Positions 35,100 through 44,857 of a stretch of DNA of 64,000 nt are shown here, piece by piece. Each line of letters begins with the position of its first letter. The first letter of the stretch is position 1. Under the pieces are notes generated by a model. That model was not told the origin of the DNA. It saw only the letters and a program-made list of their open reading frames with translations, and did no database searches. Made by a program: the position numbers and the translations under genes. This stretch comes from Methylonatrum kenyense (lineage in GTDB: Bacteria > Pseudomonadota > Gammaproteobacteria > Nitrococcales > Aquisalimonadaceae), in assembly GCF_023195885.1 (NCBI RefSeq), contig NZ_JALPKO010000010.1:58830-122829 (forward strand), given 5' to 3'.

Positions 35100-36050
35100 T
35101 CAGAGAAAGCCCTGTCGGCGTAGTACCGGTCGCGCCGTGCCGGTATCGCCACGGAACACCAGGGTTTCGCCCCGCAGCGCGGTGTTGCCCAGCCGGACCT
35201 CGACCCGCATCAGGAACCAGTTGCTGCCCACCGCCAACAGGTTCTCGGCGACTTCGCGGCCGGCCAGTACCTCGTGCTGCATGAAATCGGCGACGTCCGG
35301 ATGGCCATCCGGCGGCCGGGCGTCGATCAGCGCCTGGGCGTCGTCCACGGACAGGCCGTCCGCGATCGTCTGTAGCACCTCCGGCGGCGCCGTGTTGACA
35401 TTCACCGAGGTTGCCTCCGGCAAGGCGGCCAGGAATGGTTCCAGCCGCTCATAGGCCTCGGCCTCCATGTCGCGCACCAGCCGGAGCTCGGTAATGCTGG
35501 CCATGGGCTGGTTGGCGGTGCGGTAGGGTGGATCCAGCCGGCTGTAGTAATCGTCCTCGGCGCCATCCGGGAAACGCACTTCCGTGTCCGGATCGATCCA
35601 GTCGGCCACAGCCGGCACGATCGAGGGGTCGACGTCCAGGCTGGTGAACAACCGGCTCAGGCGCAGCGCCTCCGGCTCCACCAGTTCGCCGGTGGCGCCA
35701 ACCAGTCCGTTGACGTTCAGTCGCGACTGCATGTCCTCGATGCGGATGGTCAGGCTGACGTCCTCGAACGGCGGCGGCGTGATCGGCTGCGCCCAGAACT
35801 CGTTCAGGTGATCGACCGCATCGCCTTCGCGGCGGTCGTCCAGCAGCAGTTCCATGGTCCAGTCCTCTGCTGCGCGGATGAAGGTCTGCGCCTGTTCCCG
35901 CTCGACCAGGTTCTGGGTGCGCCGGATGTCGTAGAGCTGGCGGCCCATCAGTTGCACCGCCATGATCGTGGCGATGGCGACCACCAACAGCGCGGTAACC
36001 AGGGCCACGCCCCGTTGCCGCCGGTAGATTCCGGATGGCGTTCGACTCAT
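35100..36050 (-). CDS. gspK: Type II secretion system minor pseudopilin GspK
   Basis: 316 residues from ATG 36050 (MSRTPSGIYRRQRG). The prepilin-like leader is RRQRGVALVTALLVVAIATI: GspK lacks the Phe+1/Glu+5 pattern of other pseudopilins, as expected. The large globular domain has INVNGLVG-like DMQSRLNVNGLVGATGEL and the helix-hairpin-helix SVNVNTAPPEVLQTIADGLS. It caps the pseudopilus tip with GspI and GspJ. The start overlaps the gspJ stop. A 300-codon upstream extension is a shadow. Confidence 0.95.
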   Translation of the reverse strand: MSRTPSGIYRRQRGVALVTALLVVAIATIMAVQLMGRQLYDIRRTQNLVEREQAQTFIRAAEDWTMELLLDDRREGDAVDHLNEFWAQPITPPPFEDVSLTIRIEDMQSRLNVNGLVGATGELVEPEALRLSRLFTSLDVDPSIVPAVADWIDPDTEVRFPDGAEDDYYSRLDPPYRTANQPMASITELRLVRDMEAEAYERLEPFLAALPEATSVNVNTAPPEVLQTIADGLSVDDAQALIDARPPDGHPDVADFMQHEVLAGREVAENLLAVGSNWFLMRVEVRLGNTALRGETLVFRGDTGTARPVLRRQGFL

Positions 36051-36664
36051 GGCTGCATCGCCATGGGGTCGGGTGGCATCTGAACCAGACGCCGGATCTC
36101 GCCCAGGTCGTCCAGCAGCAGGGTGACTTCCACTGCCCGCGGCAGCGGCGCCATCTGCGGCGCGACGCCGGCGGGGGGCCAGACCTCGACCCATTCCTCG
36201 TCTTCGCCGAGAAAGCGCAGGCTGATCTCTTCGACCAGATCCAGCACCGCTTCCTCGCGTACTGGCGGATCCTGGCTCTGGTCCAGCACCTGCCAGCTCA
36301 TGCGGATCAGTTGCCCGTCCTCTACCCGATAGCCGAGCCGTTGCAACTCGCTGCGCACGGCACCCAGCGGGTTCGGTCGGCCCGCGCGGGTCCATTCCAG
36401 CGCCGCCAGGTCGTCGCTGAGCATCGTCGCCCTTTGGTCGCCGAAGGGATCGCGAATACTGCGCGGCGCCGCCTGTTGGAGGTCGCGGTCGAACATGCTG
36501 ATCGCGCGCTGCACGGCATCCAGCCGGTCGGCGCTGCTCTCCACCAGTACGCGGTTGTCGATCAGCAGCCGCAGGCCGCCATAGGCAATCACCGACACCA
36601 CGGCGAAGATTGCCAGCGAGACCATCAGTTCGATCAGGGTGAAGCCGCCACCACGCCGTCGCAT
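36047..36664 (-). CDS. gspJ: Type II secretion system minor pseudopilin GspJ
   Basis: 205 residues. The leader and cleavage site are RRRGGGFTLIELMVSLAIFA (cut between Gly and Phe, Glu at +5). The C-terminal globular part has MFDRDLQQAAPRSIRD and DLVEEISLRFLGEDEEW, typical of GspJ. It forms the tip complex with GspI and GspK. The start shares a base with the gspI stop (TGATG) and the stop overlaps gspK. Confidence 0.94.
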   Translation of the reverse strand: MRRRGGGFTLIELMVSLAIFAVVSVIAYGGLRLLIDNRVLVESSADRLDAVQRAISMFDRDLQQAAPRSIRDPFGDQRATMLSDDLAALEWTRAGRPNPLGAVRSELQRLGYRVEDGQLIRMSWQVLDQSQDPPVREEAVLDLVEEISLRFLGEDEEWVEVWPPAGVAPQMAPLPRAVEVTLLLDDLGEIRRLVQMPPDPMAMQP

Positions 36665-37080
36665 CAGAGGCCCTCGTCGTCCGGCGGTGCCGGCGGTATG
36701 TCCATTTCCTGGCGTTCCGGGTCTGCGAGCAGGGCGGTGAGGACGGTAATTGCGTCCGTATCGTCAGGATCACTGAAAATGCGGATGTCCACGCGCCGTA
36801 GCGCCGGGTTGGGTGTGCTCTGAATCTCTGCCTCCCAGTACCAGTCGCGCTCGGCCATGCGGGTCTCGCCGTCGCGGTCTTCGGTTTCCCAGACACGATC
36901 GATGCGCAGTTCGGTGAGGACATTGGAGGCGACCCAGCTCGCCAGCGTACGGTCCCGAAGCTGCACGGCATTGCCGGTCATCTCCGAGCTGGCCTTGATA
37001 ATCGCGGCCATCGCGACACCCAGCACGGCGACTGCAACCAGCACTTCCAGCAGCGTGAAGCCTTGCTGCCGGCGGATCAC
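36664..37080 (-). CDS. gspI: Type II secretion system minor pseudopilin GspI
   Basis: 138 residues from the GTG at 37080, which overlaps the gspH stop (GTGA); the longer frame upstream is a shadow. Leader and cleavage site: IRRQQGFTLLEVLVAVAVLG. The body has LASWVASNVLTELRI and WYWEAEIQSTPNPALRRVDI, standard for GspI. It nucleates the pseudopilus tip with GspJ and GspK. Confidence 0.94.
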   Translation of the reverse strand: MIRRQQGFTLLEVLVAVAVLGVAMAAIIKASSEMTGNAVQLRDRTLASWVASNVLTELRIDRVWETEDRDGETRMAERDWYWEAEIQSTPNPALRRVDIRIFSDPDDTDAITVLTALLADPERQEMDIPPAPPDDEGL

Positions 37081-37646
37081 GGCGGGCCGTCCCCGTTGGG
37101 GCCGAGCAGCCGCAGCCGGCCAAGGCTGTTCAACTGCACGCGCCAGGACCCCTCGCCGGCGCGCGAATCCTGCCAGTGCAGTTCGAGTTCCGCCGGCGAG
37201 GACTCGCCGGAGGAAAGCAGCAGCAAGGTCGGTGCGTTCGACTGTCGGCCGTTGTCCCCGCCGCGGCGTTCGCCCCGCGGCTGCCGCTCCTCGCGCTCCC
37301 AGTCCAGGCGGACATCGTCCGGCAGACGATGAGGCCGGAAGATCCGGTCGCCCTCGCCGCCATACGGCTGCCACTCGCCGGCCTCCAGACGGACGAAGGC
37401 GTAGCCGTCCTCTTCCAGCACCAGGCCGAATTCCCGACTCTGGATGATGGCGGTTTCCATCGCCATGTCGAGTACCGCGACCAGCCGCTGGGCCTCGCGT
37501 TCCAGCCGGGGATCACCGCCGAGCGACAAGCGGGTGACCGCCAGGCTGGTGATGATGGCGATCAGCACCAGCACCACCAGCAGCTCGATCAGGGTGAAGC
37601 CGCGGCAGCGTCGCTCAATCAAGGTCGAGGTTGCTGATCTCCGCAT
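37077..37646 (-). CDS. gspH: Type II secretion system minor pseudopilin GspH
   Basis: 189 residues from the ATG at 37646. This start lies inside gspG and is supported by GAGGGTGAG a few bases upstream; a TTG at 37622 is an alternative. Leader: ERRCRGFTLIELLVVLVLIA. The body shows MAMETAIIQSREFGLVLEEDG, the GspH signature, and a long basic loop (RQPRGERRGGDNGRQ) that is unusual and lengthens the protein. It overlaps gspG by 32 bp. Confidence 0.92.
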   Translation of the reverse strand: MRRSATSTLIERRCRGFTLIELLVVLVLIAIITSLAVTRLSLGGDPRLEREAQRLVAVLDMAMETAIIQSREFGLVLEEDGYAFVRLEAGEWQPYGGEGDRIFRPHRLPDDVRLDWEREERQPRGERRGGDNGRQSNAPTLLLLSSGESSPAELELHWQDSRAGEGSWRVQLNSLGRLRLLGPNGDGPP

Positions 37647-38079
37647 TCTCACCCTCGCCGCCCGGACGGCCGTCGGCACCATAGGTGTAGACCCGGACGC
37701 GTTCGCCCTGGTTGTCCGGCGCGCGGTACTGGTACTCGCCACCCCAGGGGTCGCTGGGCAGGCTGCGCATGTAGCCACCGGATTTCCAGTTGCGCGGTTC
37801 CGGCGGCGAGCTGGGCCGTTCGACCAGCGCCCGCAGGCCCTGGTCGGTGGTCGGATAGCGGAAATTGTCCATGCGATACATCTCGAGCGCGTTTTCGATG
37901 GCGCGGATGTCATGTTCCGCCTTGGTGATCCGCGCGCGCTCGGGGTTGTCCATGATGTTGGGCACGGCGAAGGCGACCAGGATCCCCAGGATCACCACCA
38001 CCACCATGACCTCGATCAGCGTAAAACCGCGCTGCAACGCGGCACCTGATCGACGGGAAAAACGGGATAGGGGTTGCAT
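37615..38079 (-). CDS. gspG: Type II secretion system major pseudopilin GspG
   Basis: 154 residues. Leader RSGAALQRG then FTLIEVMVVVVILGILVAF, with Glu at +5. The C-terminal part has YPTTDQGLRALVERP, GYMRSLPSDPWGGEYQY and GADGRPGGEGENAEISN, carrying the calcium-site acidic residues of GspG. It builds the pseudopilus shaft. The prepilin peptidase needed to process it is not in this window. The 118 bp upstream to gspF is filled with AAAACGT-type hairpin repeat. Confidence 0.96.
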   Translation of the reverse strand: MQPLSRFSRRSGAALQRGFTLIEVMVVVVILGILVAFAVPNIMDNPERARITKAEHDIRAIENALEMYRMDNFRYPTTDQGLRALVERPSSPPEPRNWKSGGYMRSLPSDPWGGEYQYRAPDNQGERVRVYTYGADGRPGGEGENAEISNLDLD

Positions 38080-38106
38080 GGAAGGCCTCGTTTACTGAAA
38101 TACATG

Positions 38107-38192
38107 GAAAAACGTTTTACGTTTAAGGTGTTACGTTTTAGGTGTATGCCGGCGAAATTCGTAAAACCTAAAACGTTAAACCTTAGACGTGC
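38107..38192. repeat. AAAACGT-word hairpin between gspF and gspG
   Basis: Words ACGTTTTACG, GTTTAAGG and ACGTTTTAGG on the left pair with CCTAAAACGT and CCTTAGACGT on the right, around a 20-nt spacer near 38143-38162. It sits in the middle of the gsp operon where all other genes touch or overlap. It could slow transcription or stabilise the processed pseudopilin mRNA; this is inference. Confidence 0.65.
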
Positions 38193-38197
38193 CTGAA

Positions 38198-39424
38198 TTA
38201 CGCTACCAACTGATTCAGTTCGAATATTGGCAGCAGGATTGCCAGTACGATGACCAGTACGATGCCGCCCATGATCAGGATCAGCAGCGGCTCGAACACG
38301 GCCAGGACTGTCGCAATAATACCCTGTACCTCGCGTTCCTGGTTGACCGCCGCGCGGTCGAGCATCTGTTCCAGCTTGCCGCTGTTCTCGCCACTGGCCA
38401 CCAGATGCAGCAGCATGGGCGGGAACTGGCCGCTGTGCTCCAGCGCGCGGCTGATGCCGGAGCCTTCGCGGACGCGGGCGGCGGCGTCGCGTACCGCATG
38501 GCGCATCGGCAGGTTGCTCATCACCTCGGCGGAGATCCGCATGGCATCGAGTACCGCCACCCCGCTGCTGGCCAGGATGCTGAACGTGTGGGCGAAGCGG
38601 GCCGCATTCATGCTGCGGGTCAGGCGCGCGATCAGCGGCAGCTGCAGCAGGACGCGATGGACCTGCAGGCGAAAGCCGTCCCGCCGCATGCCCTGCGCGA
38701 AGCCGAGGAGCAGCAGGGCCAGTCCGGCCAGCAGCCAGACACCCTGGGCGCGCAGGAAATCGCTCACCGCGATCAGGCCCTGGGTCAGCCGGGGCAGCTC
38801 CTGGCCCACGGTCAGGAACACCTCGGTGACCTGCGGCACCACGTATGTCAGCAGCAGCACCACCACAAGAACCGCGACGATCACCAGTCCGGCCGGATAA
38901 AACAGGGCCAGTTGGACCTTCTGCTGCATCTGCTGGCGGCTGTCGGTGTACTCGGCCAGCCGTTCCAGCACCTGGTCGAGGTGCCCGGTCTGCTCGCCGG
39001 CGGCCACGGTGGCCCGGTACAGCTCGGGGAAGGCGCCGGGGTACAGCGCCAGGCCATCGGCCATCGAATGACCCTCCATGACCCGCGCGCGCACCGCGGT
39101 CAGCATATTCCGGATGCGGGCTTTCTCGGTCTGTTGCGCGGTGGCGCGCAGCGCTTCCTCCAGCGGCAGCCCGGAGCCGATCAGGGTTGCCAGCTGGCGG
39201 GTCAGCAGGGCCAGTTCCCCGGCGGATGCCCGGCCCCGGGAAAACAGGGCCCCGGGGCGGCGTCCGGCGGCCCGCGCCTGGCGCGGCGCCAGTTCGTCCA
39301 CCGTCAGCGGAATCCAGCCCTTGTCTCGCAGTTGCTGGCGAACCTGGCGGGCGGTATCGCCCTCCAGCGTGCCTTTCAGCTCCTTGCCGCCGGCGTCCAG
39401 TGCGGAATATTCGAAGGCGCTCAT
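38198..39424 (-). CDS. gspF: Type II secretion system inner-membrane protein GspF
   Basis: 408 residues from the ATG at 39424 (MSAFEYSALDAGG), matching the usual GspF start. Two repeated cytoplasmic GspF domains (LALLTRQLATLIGSGLPLEEAL and FAHTFSILASSGVAVLDAMR) alternate with three membrane segments (LFYPAGLVIVAVLVVVLLLTY; near 300; LLILIMGGIVLVIVLAILLP). It forms the platform centre. It follows gspE by 10 bp. Confidence 0.96.
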   Translation of the reverse strand: MSAFEYSALDAGGKELKGTLEGDTARQVRQQLRDKGWIPLTVDELAPRQARAAGRRPGALFSRGRASAGELALLTRQLATLIGSGLPLEEALRATAQQTEKARIRNMLTAVRARVMEGHSMADGLALYPGAFPELYRATVAAGEQTGHLDQVLERLAEYTDSRQQMQQKVQLALFYPAGLVIVAVLVVVLLLTYVVPQVTEVFLTVGQELPRLTQGLIAVSDFLRAQGVWLLAGLALLLLGFAQGMRRDGFRLQVHRVLLQLPLIARLTRSMNAARFAHTFSILASSGVAVLDAMRISAEVMSNLPMRHAVRDAAARVREGSGISRALEHSGQFPPMLLHLVASGENSGKLEQMLDRAAVNQEREVQGIIATVLAVFEPLLILIMGGIVLVIVLAILLPIFELNQLVA

Positions 39425-39434
39425 CGCTGTTGCG

Positions 39435-41000
39435 TCATTCCAGGTCCAGCGGTGCGGTGTCCTCCACCGTGACGCGCAGGACTTCCTCCAGTGTGGTTTC
39501 GCCGGCAAGCACACGCCGGACGCCATCCTGGCGCAGGCTCGGCGTCTGCATCCGGGCGTGGCGTTCGATCTCCTGTTCGGCGACGCCGTCGTGGATCATC
39601 GTTCGCAGCCGATCATCCACCACCACAAGTTCAAAGATGCCACCGCGGCCGCGGTAGCCGCTGTGATTGCAGTGCGCACAACTGCCCGCATGAAACAGGG
39701 TTGGCGGTTGCGCGGGGTGAACGCCCAGGACCTCGCAATCCCGCTCATTGGCGGTGTAGGGCACGCGACAGTGGGTGCAGAGCATGCGCACCAGCCGCTG
39801 CGACATCATGCCCACCAGGCTGGAGGCCATCAGGAATGGTTCGACCCCCATGTCGCGCAGGCGGCTGACCGCGCCGACGGCGGTGTTGGTGTGCAGAGTG
39901 GATAGCACCAGATGGCCGGTGAGCGAGGCCTGGACCGCGATCTCGGCGGTCTCCAGGTCGCGAATCTCGCCGACCATGACCACGTCCGGGTCCTGGCGCA
40001 GGATCGCGCGCAGCCCCCGCGCGAACGTCATGTCGACCTTGCTGTTGACCTGGGTCTGGCCGATGCCTTCGAGGTAGTACTCGATCGGGTCCTCGACCGT
40101 GAGGATGCTGCGGCTGGCGTCGTTTAGCCGGGTCAGCGCACCGTACAGCGTGGTGGTCTTGCCCGAGCCGGTGGGGCCGGTGACCAGCAGGATGCCATGC
40201 GGCTTGTGGATCAGCGCATTGATCTGTTCGCTGAGCTTCTCCGGCATGCCCAGATGCGACAGATCCAGGCGGCCGGCCTGCTTGTCCAGCAGGCGCATCA
40301 CGACCCGCTCCCCATGTCCGGAAGGCAGGGTGGAGACCCGCACGTCCACCGCGCGGCCGGCGATCCGCAGACCGATGCGGCCGTCCTGGGGCAGTCGTTT
40401 CTCGGCGATGTCCAGCCGCGCCATGACCTTGACCCGCGAGATCAGCAGCGGTGCCATGACCCGCGGTGGTTCGAGTACCTGACGCAACACGCCATCGACA
40501 CGGAAGCGCACCAGCAGGCGGTTTTCGAACGGCTCGATATGGATATCGGAGGCGTTTTCCTTGATTGCCTCGGTGAGCATGGCATTGATCAGCCGGATGA
40601 TGGGCGCATCATCCTCGCTTTCCAGCAGATCCTCCGGTTCCGGCAGGCTGTCGGCGATGCTCGACAGGTCCATGTCCTCGCCGATGTCCTCGACCATCTG
40701 CGCGGCCTCGCCTGTGCCGCGCTCGTAACTGCGCTGCAGCAGCCGCTCAAACTCGGCGTTATCGACCCGCTTCAGGCGCATCGGCCGGCCCAGCAGGCGG
40801 CGCAACTCGCTCAGGCTCTGGCGGCTCACGCCCGGCCGGAAACAGACTTCAATACTGCCTTCCTGCAGGCCGCAGACAATCAGGCCATGACGGCGGGCAA
40901 AGGCAAATGAAGGCCGTCGCACCGGCTGACTTTCGGTCTGGTCGACCTCAATGCGTGTGGCTGCATCGGACTCGGGCAGCATGGTGGGGTCGGTGGCCAT
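39435..41000 (-). CDS. gspE: Type II secretion ATPase GspE
   Basis: 521 residues. Walker A is [15 protein letters not shown]. The Asp and His boxes are [19 protein letters not shown] and [16 protein letters not shown], and Walker B is [20 protein letters not shown] four-cysteine zinc motif (CTHC ... CAHC) precedes the C-terminal region, as in true GspE rather than some PilB proteins. It powers pseudopilus assembly from the cytoplasm. The start shares a base with the gspD stop. Confidence 0.97.
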   Translation of the reverse strand: MATDPTMLPESDAATRIEVDQTESQPVRRPSFAFARRHGLIVCGLQEGSIEVCFRPGVSRQSLSELRRLLGRPMRLKRVDNAEFERLLQRSYERGTGEAAQMVEDIGEDMDLSSIADSLPEPEDLLESEDDAPIIRLINAMLTEAIKENASDIHIEPFENRLLVRFRVDGVLRQVLEPPRVMAPLLISRVKVMARLDIAEKRLPQDGRIGLRIAGRAVDVRVSTLPSGHGERVVMRLLDKQAGRLDLSHLGMPEKLSEQINALIHKPHGILLVTGPTGSGKTTTLYGALTRLNDASRSILTVEDPIEYYLEGIGQTQVNSKVDMTFARGLRAILRQDPDVVMVGEIRDLETAEIAVQASLTGHLVLSTLHTNTAVGAVSRLRDMGVEPFLMASSLVGMMSQRLVRMLCTHCRVPYTANERDCEVLGVHPAQPPTLFHAGSCAHCNHSGYRGRGGIFELVVVDDRLRTMIHDGVAEQEIERHARMQTPSLRQDGVRRVLAGETTLEEVLRVTVEDTAPLDLE

Positions 41001-42988
41001 CAGTTTGCCCGACCCTCCAGTTCGGCGAAGGGCACCGGCAACTCGGCCCGTTCCAGTGGCGGCAGCGATGGCGCACGCTCGCCCGGCAGTCCGCTGATGC
41101 CGCGCTGTTGTTGCTCCATCTGTCGGGCGCGCATGAAATTATACTTGCGGCTGGTGAGGTCGTCGGAAACGGCGCGATCGCGGACGATGGTCGGTTGCAT
41201 GAACACCATCAGGTTGCGTTTGGTGAGACTGGAGGAGCGGTAGCGGAACAGCTCGCCGAGCAGCGGAATCGAGCCCAGCCCAGGCACCCGCTGCTCGCGT
41301 TCTTCCAGGTCGTCGTCCATCAGCCCACCGAGCGCGATGACCTGGCCGTCGTCGACCAGCACATTGGTGCGGATGGTCCGCCGGTTGGTGGTGATCAGTC
41401 CGGTCTCGCCGCCGTCGCCGGCCACGTTGGAGGCCTCCTGCTCGATCTCCAGCAGAATCGCGTCGCCCTCGTTGATTTGCGGTTTGATCTTGAGAATGAT
41501 GCCGACGTCCTCGCGGTTGATGGTCTGGAACGGATTGGCAACGTTGCGTCCCTCCTGGCTGAACTGGCCGGTGACGAAGGGCCTATTCTCGGCGACCCGG
41601 ATTTCCGCCTCCTGGTTGTCCAGTGTGACCAGCGAGGGTGTCGACAGGATGTTGGTGTCCTGATCTTCGGCCAGGGCACGGATGAAGGCACCGAAGCGCA
41701 CCCGGCTGTCCAGGTCACCGACCACGACGCTGGCGCCTTCGCCGATCTGGGGTTGGGCCGAATCCAGCGTCAGCAGCGAGCCGATGCTGGTGCCGACTCC
41801 GGCGAAATTCGTCACACCGGCAACGCCGCTGCCGTCACTGCCGTCGACAAACCATTGCACGCCGCGTTCGGCACCCCGCCGGGAAGTGATCTCGGCGATG
41901 GCTGCCTCGACCAGCACCTGGGCGCGACGGATATCGAGTTGCCGGATGATCGAGCGCAGCGACTGCAGGATGGCGGGGGGCGCCGAGACCACCAGCGAAT
42001 TGGTGGCTTCATCGGCGAAAATGCTGACGTCGCGGCTGCGGCTGCCGCCACGGGCACCGTTCTCGCCCTCTCTCTCTCCGTCACGCTCGGCCAGGTTTTC
42101 ACTGACACCGGTGAGCACATCGACCATTTCCGTGGCCCGGGCGTACCGCAGATAGATCACCTGGGTGTCGCCATCGACGTCCACCGGCTCATCCAGTTGC
42201 GCGATCAGCGCGCGCATGCGCATGCGCTGGCGGGAATCTCCGGAGATGAGCAGGCTGTTGGTCCGCTCGTCGACGCTGAACCGCACCTGGTTGGCCGGGA
42301 TGGTTTCCTCGTCGGCGCGCTGAAGTCCCATCAGGATGCTGGCGATCTCGGCGGCGGAGGCATTCTCCAGCCGCACCATGTCGACTTCGTCATCGCCCGC
42401 CTGGTCGACCTCGCTGACCAGCCGGTTGATACGTGAAATGTTGCTGGCCCGGTCCGAGACGATCAGTACGTTGGTGGGCGGGTAGGCGGACAGATGGGCG
42501 TTCTGCGGCAGCAGCGGCCGCAGGATCGGCACCAGTTGCGCGACCGGCACATTGTCGACGCTGATGACCGTGGTCACCATGTCGTCGGGCACCACGTCGT
42601 CGATGCGGGTGTCGCCCAACTGCTTGGCCGTGGTATCGGGCACGATCTTGGTCACCTCGCCGGTGGGCACGGTGGCGAAGCCATGCACCTGGAGGATCGA
42701 GAGGAAGACCCGGTACAACTCGTCTTCGGGCATGGGCCGGCGTGACACCACGGTGACCCGGCCACGCACACGGGGGTCAATGATGAATCGCTCGCCGGTA
42801 ATCTCGGCCACGGTGTTGATCAGCGCCGCGATGTCCGCGTCCTGCAGGTTCAACGTGACGCCGCCCGCCTCGTCCACCTCCACCGGTTCCTCGGCTGTCG
42901 CGGGCACGAGACCGACGCTGAAACACAGCAGCAGCCCGAAAATCAGGCCGCGAACTCGGGAGTGGATTACGGCGTGCCGGCTCAGCAT
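41000..42988 (-). CDS. gspD: Type II secretion secretin GspD
   Basis: 662 residues. A signal peptide ([18 protein letters not shown]) is followed by the N0 domain ([20 protein letters not shown]), N1-N3 repeats ([32 protein letters not shown]) and the secretin pore domain ([40 protein letters not shown]). An acidic/Gly-Arg insertion ([15 protein letters not shown]) in the N3 loop is typical. It forms the outer-membrane channel. A short C-terminal tail with no obvious pilotin-binding helix is seen. Confidence 0.97.
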   Translation of the reverse strand: MLSRHAVIHSRVRGLIFGLLLCFSVGLVPATAEEPVEVDEAGGVTLNLQDADIAALINTVAEITGERFIIDPRVRGRVTVVSRRPMPEDELYRVFLSILQVHGFATVPTGEVTKIVPDTTAKQLGDTRIDDVVPDDMVTTVISVDNVPVAQLVPILRPLLPQNAHLSAYPPTNVLIVSDRASNISRINRLVSEVDQAGDDEVDMVRLENASAAEIASILMGLQRADEETIPANQVRFSVDERTNSLLISGDSRQRMRMRALIAQLDEPVDVDGDTQVIYLRYARATEMVDVLTGVSENLAERDGEREGENGARGGSRSRDVSIFADEATNSLVVSAPPAILQSLRSIIRQLDIRRAQVLVEAAIAEITSRRGAERGVQWFVDGSDGSGVAGVTNFAGVGTSIGSLLTLDSAQPQIGEGASVVVGDLDSRVRFGAFIRALAEDQDTNILSTPSLVTLDNQEAEIRVAENRPFVTGQFSQEGRNVANPFQTINREDVGIILKIKPQINEGDAILLEIEQEASNVAGDGGETGLITTNRRTIRTNVLVDDGQVIALGGLMDDDLEEREQRVPGLGSIPLLGELFRYRSSSLTKRNLMVFMQPTIVRDRAVSDDLTSRKYNFMRARQMEQQQRGISGLPGERAPSLPPLERAELPVPFAELEGRAN

Positions 42989-42994
42989 GTTTGC

Positions 42995-43903
42995 CTACTC
43001 TTCATCGTTGAAATTGATCATCACGGTCTGCTCGACGCCGTCCCGCAGAACCTGGACCTCGACCTGGTCCGCCCGGGCGACTCCGCGTAGGGCGCGCACG
43101 CCCGCTTCCGCGCTGTCCAGCACGGTGCCACCCAGCGAGGTCACCACGTCGCCTTCCTGCAGGCCGACCCGCTCCATCAGGCTGGCATCCTCTCCCGGCG
43201 TGAGGCGAAAGCCGAGGAAGGTGTCGCCGTCGGTCTCCGGTTGCATCTGGATGTAATGCGCCATGCTGGACGGGTCACGCAGCATTTGCCGGCGTGCCTC
43301 CGCCAGGCTGCCGCCATTCTCCGTGCTGCCGTTGTCGGCCGCCGACTCATCGTCGATATCCGGAAGCGATGGCGCTGCTTCGGCCGTGTCGACCCGCTCC
43401 TCGGGCAGGTTCAGTATCTCATGCCGGCCGTTGCGCAGCAGGACCACGCGGTCGACCCGGATGGCGTCGATCGAGGCGCCGCCAGGCACCTCATCGCCGA
43501 CCCGGTAAATGTCCTCGCCGTCATTGCCGGCGGCAATGATCGCCAGGGCCTTGTCCTGGCTGGCGCTGTGAAACAGTCCGCGAAGGGACAGGTTCAGGCG
43601 GGTCTGGGGGGCGTCGTCCGGGATCTCGGCAATACGCTCACGCGGCTCCGCGCGGCCGAACAGGTGCAGCTCCGCCACCGCCGTTCCGGGGTTCTCGCCG
43701 CGCGGCTGGGCCCGGGGATCGGGGTGGCTGTCCTGTTGTGGCGCACCGCTTACCACCGGCCGGTCGCTCAATACCTGCCAGACCAGGCGCGCGGCGGTGT
43801 CGGCCAGCAGCACGACCAGCACCACGGCAAGCAGCACGGCTGCCAGGCGAAGCGCCCGGCTGCGAGCGGCCGGCCCGCCCAATATGTCTATCACTGCGTT
43901 CAT
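42995..43903 (-). CDS. gspC: Type II secretion protein GspC
   Basis: 302 residues: membrane anchor (RLAAVLLAVVLVVLLADTAARL), periplasmic HR domain (LHLFGRAEP; TRLNLSLRGLFHSASQDKALAII; YRVGDEVPGGASIDAIRVDRVVL) and a C-terminal PDZ domain (FLGFRLTPGEDASLMERVGL; QEGDVVTSLGGTVLDSAEAG). It links the inner platform to GspD and helps choose substrates. It is the first gene of the gsp operon. The ~200 bp upstream, shared with the trxA side, should hold the operon promoter, but no good consensus was found. Confidence 0.95.
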   Translation of the reverse strand: MNAVIDILGGPAARSRALRLAAVLLAVVLVVLLADTAARLVWQVLSDRPVVSGAPQQDSHPDPRAQPRGENPGTAVAELHLFGRAEPRERIAEIPDDAPQTRLNLSLRGLFHSASQDKALAIIAAGNDGEDIYRVGDEVPGGASIDAIRVDRVVLLRNGRHEILNLPEERVDTAEAAPSLPDIDDESAADNGSTENGGSLAEARRQMLRDPSSMAHYIQMQPETDGDTFLGFRLTPGEDASLMERVGLQEGDVVTSLGGTVLDSAEAGVRALRGVARADQVEVQVLRDGVEQTVMINFNDEE

Positions 43904-44078
43904 TTGCCGTTTGCCAGTCCGATTTGTCGGTGCCGATCTCCTCAGAGGCGAGGGCGGCCGCGGGCCGCGTCCCGGTCATCCGATTTCCAGTCAGGGGCCG
44001 TGGTCGGCAGTTCGCTGTATCCCTATAGAATAGGAGAATGCGCGAAGCATCTCCCATAATGCCACTGCAGACGCAACG

Positions 44079-44093
44079 CTAGGGAAACGCTGA
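44079..44093 (+). repeat. Solo MITE end with CTAG flank
   Basis: CTAG followed by GGAAACGCTGA, the outer bases of the MITE family, with nothing further matching. It is either a remnant after deletion or a chance match; the exact CTAG boundary favours a remnant. It is in the 430-bp gap between gspC and trxA (43904-44333), which otherwise holds the trxA promoter and no gene. Confidence 0.45.
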
Positions 44094-44165
44094 CGCGCGC
44101 GAATGAATCGCCGCTTCCGTTGGGCTTGTCGGGCACGATCCCGTAACATGCTTGGCAGTGCGGAA

Positions 44166-44196
44166 TTGACACCCTCCGGACAAGCGATTATTGTCC
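44166..44196 (+). promoter_or_regulatory. trxA promoter with overlapping GGACAA-N7-TTGTCC palindrome
   Basis: A consensus -35 TTGACA (44166-44171), 17-bp spacer and -10 TATTGT (44189-44194) form a strong sigma70 promoter directed at trxA. A perfect inverted repeat, GGACAA (44178-44183) and TTGTCC (44191-44196), covers the -10 box and is a candidate operator. The 5' leader to the start at 44334 would be about 130 bp. Confidence 0.65.
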
Positions 44197-44333
44197 GACC
44201 TTATTCCATCTGCGCGCAATGGCGTGCACCCGCGTGGCCCCCTTCGATTACGTCATTTCCAATGCGATGGCATCTGGTCGATTACGCCAGAAACACCAAA
44301 ATTTCCTGCAATGAACTGGAGGCATTCCCAGCC

Positions 44334-44660
44334 GTGAGCGGAGACATTATCCACGTAAGCGACAGTACCTTCGAGGAACAGGTGCTCAAGTCGGACAGCC
44401 CGGTTCTGGTCGATTACTGGGCCGAATGGTGCGGACCCTGCAAGATGATCGCGCCGATTCTCGACGAGGTGGCGAAGGACTACGGTGACAAGCTGACCGT
44501 TGCCAAGCTCAATATTGATGAAAACCCGGAGACGCCGCCGAAGTTCGGCATTCGCGGCATCCCTACCCTGATGCTGTTCCGAAACGGTTCCGTCGAGGCA
44601 ACCAAGGTTGGCGCGCTGTCGAAGTCGCAGCTCACCGCATTTCTCGACAGCAATCTTTGA
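44334..44660 (+). CDS. trxA: Thioredoxin 1
   Basis: 108 residues from the GTG at 44334, with GGAGG at 44318-44322 upstream. The redox site is WCGPCK (Cys33, Cys36), and [14 protein letters not shown] contains the cis-Pro loop. Length and sequence match E. coli TrxA. It reduces disulfides in the cytoplasm (ribonucleotide reductase, PAPS reductase, methionine sulfoxide reductase). The long open frame upstream is promoter and leader, not protein. It lies directly upstream of rho, as in many gammaproteobacteria. Confidence 0.95.
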   Translation: MSGDIIHVSDSTFEEQVLKSDSPVLVDYWAEWCGPCKMIAPILDEVAKDYGDKLTVAKLNIDENPETPPKFGIRGIPTLMLFRNGSVEATKVGALSKSQLTAFLDSNL

Positions 44661-44802
44661 TCGCGCAACACCGGGGTCAGGCGCTTGGGGCACCAACGAT
44701 CGCGCAGACAGCCCCTTTGGCGACAACAGACGCAGCTTCACCGCCGGTCCGGTAGGCCGTATACAGCATTAAACCTATAAGAATATCGGGTCTCGGGCCC
44801 GG

Positions 44803-44857
44803 GCGGGCACGAGCCCGCAAAACCGGAGGCGAGTGCCTGGTCCTTCGAGGCACTCGC
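44803..44857 (+). promoter_or_regulatory. Hairpins in the rho leader
   Basis: Two perfect hairpins lie in the 283-bp trxA-rho gap: GCGGGC-acga-GCCCGC (44803-44818) and GCGAGTGCCT-N9-AGGCACTCGC (44829-44857). No T-run follows either one, so they are not plain terminators. rho leaders are known sites of autogenous attenuation; that role here is inference. The rest of the gap holds no gene. Confidence 0.5.

Noticed and set aside
44103..44333. N-terminal extension of thioredoxin
   Set aside because: The open frame covers a consensus promoter and an Arg-rich unrelated sequence; TrxA length and the GGAGG site support the GTG at 44334.
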